Part shown: positions 47,945 to 55,796 of the stretch, piece after piece | Layout: each line of letters opens with the position of its first letter | How positions within the stretch are numbered: position 1 is the stretch's first letter | NCBI RefSeq assembly: GCF_000993825.1 | Contig: NZ_CP011114.1 | Span: 434,001 to 498,000 of the forward strand | Length of the DNA stretch: 64,000 bases | Direction: 5' to 3' | DNA from: Paenibacillus durus ATCC 35681 | GTDB lineage: Bacteria > Bacillota > Bacilli > Paenibacillales > Paenibacillaceae | Notes under the pieces: model-generated | What the model saw: only the letters and a program-made list of their open reading frames with translations | What the model was told of the DNA's origin: nothing | Database searches by the model: none | Program-made: the position numbers and the translations under genes

Positions 47945-47960
47945 TAATTGTATACAATTA
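47945..47960. promoter_or_regulatory. GntR/FCD-type operator palindrome
   Basis: TAATTGTATACAATTA is a perfect 16-bp inverted repeat. TTGTATACAA-type palindromes are typical operators of GntR regulators with an FCD domain, as encoded at 48269. It is followed by a partial second copy TACAATTATA. Confidence 0.6.
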
Positions 47961-47985
47961 TACAATTATACTTCTGTGGAGGGAA

Positions 47986-48242
47986 CTATATAAGATGAAC
48001 TTGAAAAATGACATCAGGGTAAGGAGTAACGAAGGGGAAGTTTGGAACTGTAGGAGCGATAGCGATCGCCCGAAAGCTTTCCGGAGGAAAGCTCGCTTCG
48101 AAAGCATAGGCTGTCTCCGGATTTCATCCGCGAAGAGCGGTTCTGATTAAGAAATCTGGAGACAACAGCGGCCGGAAGTCCAAACATTCCTCGTAGTTAC
48201 GACTGATATTTGATGGGAAAATCTTAAGTTCATCTTATATAG
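47986..48242. repeat. 257-bp palindromic MITE-like element with 17-bp terminal inverted repeats
   Basis: CTATATAAGATGAACTT at 47986-48002 is repeated as an exact inverted copy at 48226-48242. Inside, GTTTGGAACT/AGTCCAAAC (48040-48049/48177-48185), AGCTTTCC/GGAAAGCT (48075-48093) and GTCTCCGGATTTC/GAAATCTGGAGAC (48113-48125/48151-48163, one mismatch) pair in nested order. No ORF and no obvious target-site duplication. I recall similar sequences recurring in Paenibacillus intergenic DNA, unverified. Confidence 0.75.
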
Positions 48243-48268
48243 CAGATTATTGACTAGGGGATGGATTT

Positions 48269-48949
48269 ATGGACAGTTCTGTTATGAGAACACGCAGGCT
48301 ATCGAAGGATAATACTTATTTTGCATTAAAACAAAAAATTATTGATAGTGAGCTAAAGCCTGATCAAGTTGTACATGAAGAAAATTTGGCTGCTTTGCTC
48401 GGAGTTAGCCGCACTCCACTAAGAGAGGCTATTCAAAGGTTGGAGAATGAGGAGTTTCTCGTTCGGCAGCCGAATGGCAGGTTGAGAGTGGCGTCAGTAA
48501 CAGTGGAAGAGGTTAGAGAAATATTCCTGATCCGCAGCATGCTGGAAGGTTATATTGCCAAGAGTGCGGCCAAAAATGCAACCGATCAAGATATCCAAAA
48601 TTTAACGGCTATGATTGAAAATATTAAACAGTCCTTTCGGTCAGGCAAGAGTCAGGATTTTGTGTCCTATGGCTTTGAATTCCATGATTATTTATCTGAA
48701 ATGAGTGATCTCAAGACCTTTGTGAAAATCTTGAATCATCTAAGAGATCACGCGCTTCGCTATTGCCGGTTTGTTTCTCTGCATGGAGATTGGAACACGC
48801 AGGCGGATGAAGAGCATAACTTTATCTTGCAAATGATAGCCGACCGCAATGAAGACGGCGCGGAAAAAGCGATGCAGGATCATATATTAAGCAGCTTATC
48901 CGCCGCACTGGAGAGAATCCAAGGAATTCAAGCAAACAGAGAGGATTGA
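48269..48949 (+). CDS. GntR family regulator, FCD type
   Basis: 226-aa regulator. The N-terminal winged helix-turn-helix (about 10-80) has VHEENLAALLGVSRTPLREAIQRLE, and the C-terminal FadR-like FCD ligand domain covers about 88-215 (metal/acid-binding region around DYLSEMS and EEHNFILQMIADR). ATG 48269 follows CTAGGGGATGG. It is first in a nine-gene unit and probably represses it until its substrate or a breakdown product appears. The palindrome at 47945-47960 is its likely operator. Confidence 0.88.
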   Translation: MDSSVMRTRRLSKDNTYFALKQKIIDSELKPDQVVHEENLAALLGVSRTPLREAIQRLENEEFLVRQPNGRLRVASVTVEEVREIFLIRSMLEGYIAKSAAKNATDQDIQNLTAMIENIKQSFRSGKSQDFVSYGFEFHDYLSEMSDLKTFVKILNHLRDHALRYCRFVSLHGDWNTQADEEHNFILQMIADRNEDGAEKAMQDHILSSLSAALERIQGIQANRED

Positions 48950-48956
48950 GTTGGAT

Positions 48957-50171
48957 ATGAAGACAGAATGGAGTATGGACACGAGGATTATTCATGAAAG
49001 CCAGTTTCCGGACCCTCACACGGGCGCCATCTCTCAAAGCATCATACCTGCAGTCGCTTATGCGTTCCCAGATGCGGAAACAGCTGCGGCAGTTGTAGCT
49101 GGCGAGGAAGAAGGCGTTTATTACGGCAGATATGGAAATCCTACATCCCGTACATTGGAGAAAAAGATAGCGGCACTGGAAGGCGGGGAAGATGCTTTAG
49201 GCGTTTCCAGCGGAATGGCGGCCATCTCCATTGCTCTTCTCGGCTTCTTGAAGCATGGCGATCATGTCCTGGTGACCAAGGATGTGTATGGCGGCACCTA
49301 TAACTTCCTGACTTCATTGGCGCCAAGGTTTGGCATACAGTTTGATTTTATCGATTGTACAGATCCGGATTCAATGATTAAGGCGATCAAGCCCAATACA
49401 AAAGCAGTGTATATCGAAACTCCTTCTAATCCAAGATTGACCATTCTTGATATCGGAAAAATCTCGGAAACCTGCAAGTCCTATCAGCTCCCCGTCATTG
49501 TCGATAACACCTTTATGAGCCCTTGCTTGCAGAAGCCTTTGGAGCTTGGGGCCGATGTAGTGGTACACAGCGCTACTAAATATATTAATGGACACGGGGA
49601 TGTCTTGGCAGGATTTATTGTTGGAAAAAAAGACACCATCCAGTTCATGAGAAAGAAACTGATGGGCGATTTGGGGCAAAATTTGAATGCTTGGGACGCC
49701 TTCTTAATTTTAAGAGGAATGAAGACCATGGCCTTGCGGGTAGAAAGACATTGCAGCAACGCCCAGAAAATTGCCGAATACCTTGAGTCTCATCCTTTCA
49801 TCGATAAAGTCTTTTATCCGGGCTTGGCGTCACATCCTCAACATGAGCTGGCCAAACAGCAAATGAAGGGTATGGGAGGGATTGTTTCTTTTGAAGTAAA
49901 GGGAGGCTTAATTGAAGGGAAAAAATTAATCAACTCGCTGAATTTAGCGATGATTTCATTCAGCCTGGGAGATCCGGAGACGCTCGTACAGCATCCAGCC
50001 TCAATGACTCATGCTTCCATTCCACAGGAAGAGCGAATGAAATTTGGGATTACGGATGGATTAATTCGCGTGTCGGTCGGGCTTGAGGATGCGGATGACA
50101 TTATCAACGATTTCGATCAAGCCCTGACTGCCCTGTTTTCTGATTCCGAAACCGAAATCACAACGAAATAA
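48957..50171 (+). CDS. Cys/Met metabolism PLP-dependent lyase
   Basis: About 404-aa fold-type I PLP enzyme of the cystathionine gamma-lyase / methionine gamma-lyase family. It shows the YGRYGNPT motif, SSGMAAIS, the DNTFMSPCLQKPLELGAD segment and the PLP lysine in HSATKYINGHGD near residue 205. It should cleave or exchange a C-S bond in a sulfur amino acid. ATG 48957 or TTG 48951 are both possible starts; GAGAGGATTGAG fits either. Methionine gamma-lyase, cystathionine lyase and S-alkylcysteine lyase cannot be separated by eye. Confidence 0.85.
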   Translation: MKTEWSMDTRIIHESQFPDPHTGAISQSIIPAVAYAFPDAETAAAVVAGEEEGVYYGRYGNPTSRTLEKKIAALEGGEDALGVSSGMAAISIALLGFLKHGDHVLVTKDVYGGTYNFLTSLAPRFGIQFDFIDCTDPDSMIKAIKPNTKAVYIETPSNPRLTILDIGKISETCKSYQLPVIVDNTFMSPCLQKPLELGADVVVHSATKYINGHGDVLAGFIVGKKDTIQFMRKKLMGDLGQNLNAWDAFLILRGMKTMALRVERHCSNAQKIAEYLESHPFIDKVFYPGLASHPQHELAKQQMKGMGGIVSFEVKGGLIEGKKLINSLNLAMISFSLGDPETLVQHPASMTHASIPQEERMKFGITDGLIRVSVGLEDADDIINDFDQALTALFSDSETEITTK

Positions 50172-50184
50172 AGGGAGGAAGTCC

Positions 50185-51351
50185 ATGTCTACTAAACAGC
50201 CGGATGAGATTGAACAAGCTTTAGGCAGTCAATTGATTGATGTTCGCAGAAATCTTCACCTTGAGCCTGAACTATCGTATGAAGAATTTAAAACGACAGA
50301 GAAACTGCGGAAATGGCTGACGGACGCCAATATTCGCATATTGGACCTCCCTTTGAAAACGGGGCTCATCGCAGAAATCGGACGCGGGGAAGGGCCAATC
50401 GCAGTCATTCGCTGTGATATCGACGCTCTCCCGATTGAAGAGCAGACCGGATTGCCTTTTGCGTCCGAGATTCCGGGAAAAATGCATGCCTGCGGTCATG
50501 ATTTTCACACGGCTGTCATTTTAGGCGCCGCATATTTGCTAAAAGAACGTGAAGCCGAGCTGCCCGGAACGGTCAGAGTATTATTTCAGCCGGCGGAGGA
50601 GACCGGTCACGGGGCCGAAAGTGTCCTGGCATCGGGAGGGCTTGATGATGTAGCTGCCATATTCGGCCTTCATAACTCGCCAGAACTGCCTACAGGATCA
50701 TTCGGAACGAGAACCGGAGCTTTAACTGCGGGTGTTGACCGGTTTGAAATTACGGTAAAAGGTATCGGCGCTCATGCCGCAACTCCGGAGAATGGTGTGG
50801 ATTCCATCGTAACGGCGGCTCAAATCATTACTGCGCTTCAGACGATTGTCAGCCGCCAGAACAGCGCAAGCGAGCCGGTTGTGCTGAGCGTTACCCGAAT
50901 CCAAGGAGGGTATACCTGGAATGTGCTGCCGGAGATGGTTGAACTGGAAGGCACCGTCCGAACTTATAATGAAGAGATCCGTCGCACAATCCCGGTTAAA
51001 ATGACGCAAATCATCGAAGGAATTGCTGCGGCAGCCGGAGCGGAGGCTAAGCTGCATTGGTTTCCCGGCCCGCCTGCAACGATAAATGACGGATACTGGG
51101 CCGATTTTACCAAAGAGATTGCGAAGCAGGCAGGTTATGAGGTGCATGATATCGCGCCGCAAATGGGAGGTGAAGACTTCTCATTGTACTTGCAGAAGAT
51201 ACCGGGCGCTTTTGTGAATATCGGAACCGGCCCTGCATATGCGCTTCATCATCCGCGTTTCGATGTAGATGAGGCTGCATTATTGCCGGCTGCTGAGTAT
51301 TTCGCTTTATTGGCAGAGCAAGCGCTGGTGAAGCTGAAGGAGAAAGGTTAG
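50185..51351 (+). CDS. M20-family amidohydrolase (N-acyl amino acid deacylase type)
   Basis: 388-aa metallopeptidase family M20D. Motifs: RRNLHLEPELSYEE, the metal-binding CGHDFHTAVILGAAYLLK near residue 105, FQPAEETGHGAE near 140, and a C-terminal MGGEDFSLYLQKIPGA. A dimerisation domain sits in the middle (about 180-290). Such enzymes remove acyl groups from amino acids such as N-acetyl-cysteine conjugates or indole-amino acids. ATG 50185 follows AAAGGGAGGAAGTCC. In this operon it may deacylate the imported sulfur compound before the PLP lyase acts. Confidence 0.87.
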   Translation: MSTKQPDEIEQALGSQLIDVRRNLHLEPELSYEEFKTTEKLRKWLTDANIRILDLPLKTGLIAEIGRGEGPIAVIRCDIDALPIEEQTGLPFASEIPGKMHACGHDFHTAVILGAAYLLKEREAELPGTVRVLFQPAEETGHGAESVLASGGLDDVAAIFGLHNSPELPTGSFGTRTGALTAGVDRFEITVKGIGAHAATPENGVDSIVTAAQIITALQTIVSRQNSASEPVVLSVTRIQGGYTWNVLPEMVELEGTVRTYNEEIRRTIPVKMTQIIEGIAAAAGAEAKLHWFPGPPATINDGYWADFTKEIAKQAGYEVHDIAPQMGGEDFSLYLQKIPGAFVNIGTGPAYALHHPRFDVDEAALLPAAEYFALLAEQALVKLKEKG

Positions 51352-51385
51352 CCCTAAATCCGAAAATGAAATGAGAGGAATGTAT

Positions 51386-52429
51386 ATGATTGAGTTAAAG
51401 GATGTTTACAAGACATACACCCGCAAAGGGATCTCGAACGAAGCCTTGAAGGGAATTAATCTGAAGGTTGAGAAAGGCGATATCTTTGGGGTTATCGGCT
51501 ATAGCGGCGCGGGAAAGAGCACTTTGATTCGTTTGGTCAATTATTTGGAAAGACCGACGAAAGGACAGGTTTTTGTGGATGGGCATGATTTAGGAGAATA
51601 CAGCGTGAAAGAGCTGCGTGCCGCCAAAAAAAACATCGGCATGATCTTTCAGCATTTCAACCTGCTCGAATCGAAAAAGGTATTTGATAACGTGGCCATT
51701 CCCCTCATTTTGTTGAAAAAGAATAAAAACGAAATTCGCCAGCGTGTTATGGAGCTGCTGGAGTTTGTTGGATTAGCCGACAAAGCGGGCAGCTATCCGA
51801 GTGAATTGTCAGGCGGGCAGAAGCAGCGCGTCGGGATTGCCAGAGCGCTTGCCTCGAACCCTTCCATTCTCCTTTGCGATGAAGCGACATCAGCGCTGGA
51901 CCCGCAGACGACGCGCTCCATTTTACAGCTTTTGAAGAAAATCAATGCAGAATACAACATCACGGTTATGATCATCACCCATGAAATGTCAGTCATTCAG
52001 GAGATTTGCAACAAGGTGGCGGTCATGGAACAAGGGCGGATTATCGAGCAAGGAAGCGTTCTGGAGGTATTCGGACATCCGCAGCATCCGACCACGCAAA
52101 ATTTTGTGAAGACCGTTATTCAAAACAGCATTACAAGCAGCGTACAAAAATCGATAAAAAGAGAACCGGGCAGCGGCATCTACAAATTGGAATTTGTCGG
52201 TCAAACCGCTTCGGAACCTATCCTGTATAAAATGATTCGCTCCTATGATGTGCAAGTCAATATTCTGTTTGCCAATATGACCGAGATTGAAGAAACGACA
52301 CTCGGGAAAGTGATTATTCAGTTAAAAGGGGAGACTGCCGAGGTTGATAAAGCCTTGTCTTTCTTGAAAAGCAGTGGAGTCGGTGTAGAGGAGGTGGAAA
52401 AGCATGATGTCAACTACAGTTACAACTGA
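51386..52429 (+). CDS. metN: Methionine-type ABC transporter ATPase MetN
   Basis: 347-aa ATPase with Walker A GYSGAGKSTLIRLV near residue 35, signature LSGGQKQRVGIARALASNP, Walker B LLCDEATSALDPQT and a C-terminal NIL (ACT-like) domain about 265-347 that senses methionine. With MetI and MetQ it imports methionine or related compounds. ATG 51386 follows GAGAGGAATG. metI starts inside this gene. The genes are split: metQ lies after the UroD-like gene. Confidence 0.93.
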   Translation: MIELKDVYKTYTRKGISNEALKGINLKVEKGDIFGVIGYSGAGKSTLIRLVNYLERPTKGQVFVDGHDLGEYSVKELRAAKKNIGMIFQHFNLLESKKVFDNVAIPLILLKKNKNEIRQRVMELLEFVGLADKAGSYPSELSGGQKQRVGIARALASNPSILLCDEATSALDPQTTRSILQLLKKINAEYNITVMIITHEMSVIQEICNKVAVMEQGRIIEQGSVLEVFGHPQHPTTQNFVKTVIQNSITSSVQKSIKREPGSGIYKLEFVGQTASEPILYKMIRSYDVQVNILFANMTEIEETTLGKVIIQLKGETAEVDKALSFLKSSGVGVEEVEKHDVNYSYN

Positions 52430-53063
52430 TCAGTTTATGCAGGCGATTGTTGATACCATTTATATGGTGGGGATGTCCTTGTTTGTAGGGGCATTAATTG
52501 GAATACCTGTCGGGATTTTACTTGTGGTTACCCGCCCGGGCGGGATTTTGGAGAACAAAATCCTGTATACCATGATAAATCCCGTGATCAACATTGTCCG
52601 CTCCCTGCCTTTTATTATACTGCTCGTTGCCATTATTCCGTTTACCCGGCTGATTGTTCAGACTTCAATTGGGACAAGCGCAGCGATCGTGCCGCTGATT
52701 ATTTATATCGCACCTTATATCGGGCGCTTGGTAGAGAATTCTCTGCTGGAAGTCAATCCGGGAATTATGGAAGCGGCAGAGTCGATGGGAGCTACACCGT
52801 TTCAAGTCATCTGGCATTTTTTGTTGCCCGAGGCTTTCGGATCGTTAATCCTGTCCCTGACGACTGCGACGATCGGCTTGATTGGCGCGACCGCGATGGC
52901 AGGAACGGTTGGCGGCGGCGGAGTCGGAGACTTGGCTATCGTCTATGGATACCAGCGATTTGACAAGGTTGTTGTCATTGCCACGGTAATCATCCTTATT
53001 ATTTTCGTTCAAGGTATTCAGTCATTAGGCAACACTTTGGCGAGAAAGATTCGCCGCTATTAA
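52404..53063 (+). CDS. metI: Methionine-type ABC transporter permease MetI
   Basis: 219-aa permease with five helices and the EAA loop GIMEAAESMGATPFQVIWHF near residue 125. It overlaps metN by 26 bp and has GAGGAGGTGG before ATG 52404, so it is translationally coupled. It forms the membrane channel with MetN and takes substrate from the MetQ lipoprotein. Confidence 0.93.
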   Translation: MMSTTVTTDQFMQAIVDTIYMVGMSLFVGALIGIPVGILLVVTRPGGILENKILYTMINPVINIVRSLPFIILLVAIIPFTRLIVQTSIGTSAAIVPLIIYIAPYIGRLVENSLLEVNPGIMEAAESMGATPFQVIWHFLLPEAFGSLILSLTTATIGLIGATAMAGTVGGGGVGDLAIVYGYQRFDKVVVIATVIILIIFVQGIQSLGNTLARKIRRY

Positions 53064-53093
53064 TAAAGAACTTTAAGGGGAGGAAAACGACAG

Positions 53094-54128
53094 GTGAGTG
53101 AATGGAGCAAACAAGACCGCTTTAACGCCATATTATCCGGTGAAAGGGCGGACCGTCCGATTGTCAGCGGCTGGCGTCATTTCATCGACAAGGAACAAAA
53201 TGCAGACGATTTGGCGGAAACAACGATTTCGTTTACCAAGAAATATGATTGGGATTGGGTCAAAATTAATCCGAGAGCTACTTATTTGGCTGAAGCCTGG
53301 GGAAATCAGTATGATTTTCATGACTATCAAACCGTATTTCCGAGACAGGAAACGACCGCTGTTCTAGCGGGTGCTAATCTTTGGGATCTTGAGGTGAAAA
53401 AAGCCGCCGAATCAGCCTCATTATTGGAGCAATTGGACGCGGTGCGGAAGATTCGTCAAGGCCTGCCGGATACCCCTTTGATTCAAACCGTTTTTTCACC
53501 ACTCACCGTACTGCTCTTTATTGTGGGCCGGTCTGCTTATGTAACGAAAACGGTGTTTGGCATCGAAAATCCTGTCACTTTGGAATCGTTGTTCACCGAG
53601 CACCGGGCGGCGGCGCATCATGCGTTACATGTGATTTCATTAACCTTAGCCGATTATATAACAGAACTGAAGCAGGCGGGATCGGACGGACTGTTCTATG
53701 CGGTGACGGGTACAGCCCATCCGGGATTGTTCAGTGAAGCGATGTTTAATGAATTTTCCAGACCTTATGATTCCATTGTACTCGAGGCTGCGAGCTACGG
53801 GAAAAATGTCCTGCATACTTGCGGAGCCTATTCCCAGCCTGAAAGATTTAACGATTACCGGATCGACGGCATCAGCTGGGACACGAAGGCCGAAGGAAAT
53901 CCGGACCTGGATGCGGACTTAACGGCAACCAAGGTAGGCGGCGTCGATCATGCTTTGTTTGCGGTAAATGACATTGCTGAAATTCAGCAGCAGGCCGGGG
54001 AAGCCTTGAGCATGATGAAGGACCAGCCTTTTATTCTCGCTCCAAATTGCGCAATCCCGCTTAACGTAACCGATGAAGCTCTGAAACAGCTGAAAAAATC
54101 CGTTTTTGAAAAGGAGACAAGAGTATGA
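53094..54128 (+). CDS. Uroporphyrinogen decarboxylase family (methyltransferase-like) protein
   Basis: 344-aa protein with the UroD/COG0407 fold, as in MtaA, CmuA and related methyltransferases. HTCG near residue 242 resembles the zinc-binding HxC of cobamide-dependent methyltransferases, unlike true HemE. It lies between permease and binding protein genes, so it probably acts on the transported compound, for example moving a methyl group. No corrinoid protein is encoded here, so the methyl acceptor is open. Start GTG 53094 follows GGGGAGGAAAACG. It overlaps metQ by 4 bp. Confidence 0.7.
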   Translation: MSEWSKQDRFNAILSGERADRPIVSGWRHFIDKEQNADDLAETTISFTKKYDWDWVKINPRATYLAEAWGNQYDFHDYQTVFPRQETTAVLAGANLWDLEVKKAAESASLLEQLDAVRKIRQGLPDTPLIQTVFSPLTVLLFIVGRSAYVTKTVFGIENPVTLESLFTEHRAAAHHALHVISLTLADYITELKQAGSDGLFYAVTGTAHPGLFSEAMFNEFSRPYDSIVLEAASYGKNVLHTCGAYSQPERFNDYRIDGISWDTKAEGNPDLDADLTATKVGGVDHALFAVNDIAEIQQQAGEALSMMKDQPFILAPNCAIPLNVTDEALKQLKKSVFEKETRV

Positions 54129-54970
54129 AAAAGTTATTGCTCGTTCTTTTAGTTGGGGTTGTGGCATTGTTGTCGGCTTGCGGCCAAAATTCGAATAAAG
54201 GCTCGGGTTCAGGGGCTGCGCCGGAAGAAAAGAAAGAGATTACCGTCGGATTTGGCGTCGGGACGTATGAAGAGCAGTTCCGCCAATCGATTCAGCCGAT
54301 TTTAGAGAAAAAGGGCTACAAGATTAATATTAAGACCTTCTCTCAGAACATGCAGGTCAACCCTGCCATGAAGGAAGGCTCCATTGACGCAAGCATCTTC
54401 CAGAGTACGGCGTATATGGAGGCGATTAACAAAGAAATTGGCGCGGACATGGTTGGAATCGCCTATGTGCCGGGTGCGCCGCAAGGTCTATACTCCGTCA
54501 AGCACACCACACTTGATGATGTAAAAGACGGCACTACCGTTGCTGTCCCCAATGATCCGGTTAACCAGGAACGCGCCCTTCGGATTCTGGAAGAACTTGG
54601 ATGGGTAAAGATTAAAGAAGGAGCAGGTGTAGAGGACTTTAACATTAACAGCATGGAGCCGGACAAGTATAAGATTGATATTAAAATTCTGGACCCAGCG
54701 CAAATCCTGGTATCTTTGGAGGATGTGGATTATGGAGTCGTCAACGGAAACTATATTGCTAACGCCGGCAAGAAGATTACAGATGCATTGAAAATCGAAA
54801 ATACGCCAATGCAGCACAGAATCATCGTATCCATCAACAAGAAGGATGAAAATACCCAATGGGCCAAAGATTTGAAAGCCGCCTATGAGTCGCCGGAGTT
54901 TGAAGAGTATATCAAGGGAATAGAGAAATACGACGGATTTATTCTGCCTGAAGCGTGGAAAAACAATTAA
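54125..54970 (+). CDS. metQ: NlpA/MetQ-type substrate-binding lipoprotein
   Basis: 281-aa lipoprotein. Signal ends LLSACG with Cys19, followed by the NlpA-family fold (KEITVGFGVGTYEEQF, then FSQNMQVNPAMKEGSIDASIFQSTAYME and YGVVNGNYIANAGK near residue 200). It binds methionine or a methionine-like ligand for MetNI. ATG 54125 overlaps the UroD-like gene stop. Sequence suggests the ligand may differ from L-methionine, but that is not proven. Confidence 0.87.
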   Translation: MKKLLLVLLVGVVALLSACGQNSNKGSGSGAAPEEKKEITVGFGVGTYEEQFRQSIQPILEKKGYKINIKTFSQNMQVNPAMKEGSIDASIFQSTAYMEAINKEIGADMVGIAYVPGAPQGLYSVKHTTLDDVKDGTTVAVPNDPVNQERALRILEELGWVKIKEGAGVEDFNINSMEPDKYKIDIKILDPAQILVSLEDVDYGVVNGNYIANAGKKITDALKIENTPMQHRIIVSINKKDENTQWAKDLKAAYESPEFEEYIKGIEKYDGFILPEAWKNN

Positions 54971-54987
54971 GTTAGGAAGTGGCTGGT

Positions 54988-55794
54988 TTGATCGAAAAAC
55001 AGATTCACTTTATCGGCGGCGGACAAATGGCTGAGGCCATTATCCGCGCCGTTGTAACCAATCAAACGATATCCGCGGATCGAATTAGCGTAACGGATAT
55101 CAATGAGGCGCGTCTTCAGTTTTTAAGCCAAACTTATGGAGTGAACACGGACAGCGCTCAGGAGAAATTTTTGGCCGAAGCAGACTTGATTGTGATTGCT
55201 GTCCGGCCGCAGGATAATCTGGCAGCCCTTGGACATGCTGTACAACAATTCGCAGCACCAACCGCCGCAATCGTTTCGATTGTAGCTGGTGTGACGATGG
55301 ATAAGCTGGCCGGCTTTTTTGGAGAAGAACGTCCCATTATTCGGGTCATTCCCAATACGTTGACCGATACGGGTTACGGCTATAGCGGGGTTGCCCTCAA
55401 TGCCTATGCCAATCAGGATCAGGTGGAGGAGTTCTTGCTGGGATTCGGAAAGGTGCAGTATCTGGATGAATCGCTCATTGATATCTTTACCGGATATGGT
55501 GTGGCCGGACCGAATTACATTTATTATTTTATTGAATCGCTTGCGGATGCCGGTGTGCTCGCCGGATTGCCCCGGGAACAAGCGTGGAACGTTGCGCTGG
55601 AAAATGTCTTTGGAGCAGTCATCATGCTGAAGCAGACCGGTCTTCATCCAAGACAATTGCTTGACATTAATAACTCGCCCGGCGGTGTTGGCATTCATGG
55701 CTTATACGAGCTGAACAACAGCGATTTCGCGGCTGGTCTGCAACGAAGTGTCCTAGCAGCCGTAAAGCGGACAACCGAGTTAGGGGCGAAATAG
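54988..55794 (+). CDS. Pyrroline-5-carboxylate reductase-like enzyme
   Basis: 268-aa NAD(P)-dependent reductase. The N-terminal Rossmann motif is FIGGGQMAEAIIRAVV, with VIAVRPQD near residue 70. The C-terminal dimer domain has FTGYGVAGPNYIYYFIESLADAG and NNSPGGVGIHGLYEL, replacing the usual SPGGTT-type P5C motif. It may be a paralogue reducing another imine (for example one from the PLP lyase). Start TTG 54988 or GTG 54979; AGGAAG fits TTG better. It lies in the GntR operon, not near other proline genes. Confidence 0.78.
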   Translation: MIEKQIHFIGGGQMAEAIIRAVVTNQTISADRISVTDINEARLQFLSQTYGVNTDSAQEKFLAEADLIVIAVRPQDNLAALGHAVQQFAAPTAAIVSIVAGVTMDKLAGFFGEERPIIRVIPNTLTDTGYGYSGVALNAYANQDQVEEFLLGFGKVQYLDESLIDIFTGYGVAGPNYIYYFIESLADAGVLAGLPREQAWNVALENVFGAVIMLKQTGLHPRQLLDINNSPGGVGIHGLYELNNSDFAAGLQRSVLAAVKRTTELGAK

Positions 55795-55796
55795 CA

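Larger units (their letters stand above)
47506..48268. other. Long intergenic leader region of the GntR operon
   Basis: 763 bp, AT-rich. 47506-47800 shows no gene or clear structure apart from a GTGGGAGG/CCTCCTAC hairpin near 47527-47566. It then holds a sigma-A-like promoter (47825-47853), an unexplained leader (47854-47944), a GntR-type palindrome (47945-47960) and a palindromic mobile-type element (47986-48242). The GntR ribosome site lies just after it. Confidence 0.6.

Noticed and set aside
47905..47945. TPP riboswitch suggested by CTGAGA
   Set aside because: The rest of the TPP core (ACCTGATCTGG, GGGA ending) is missing.
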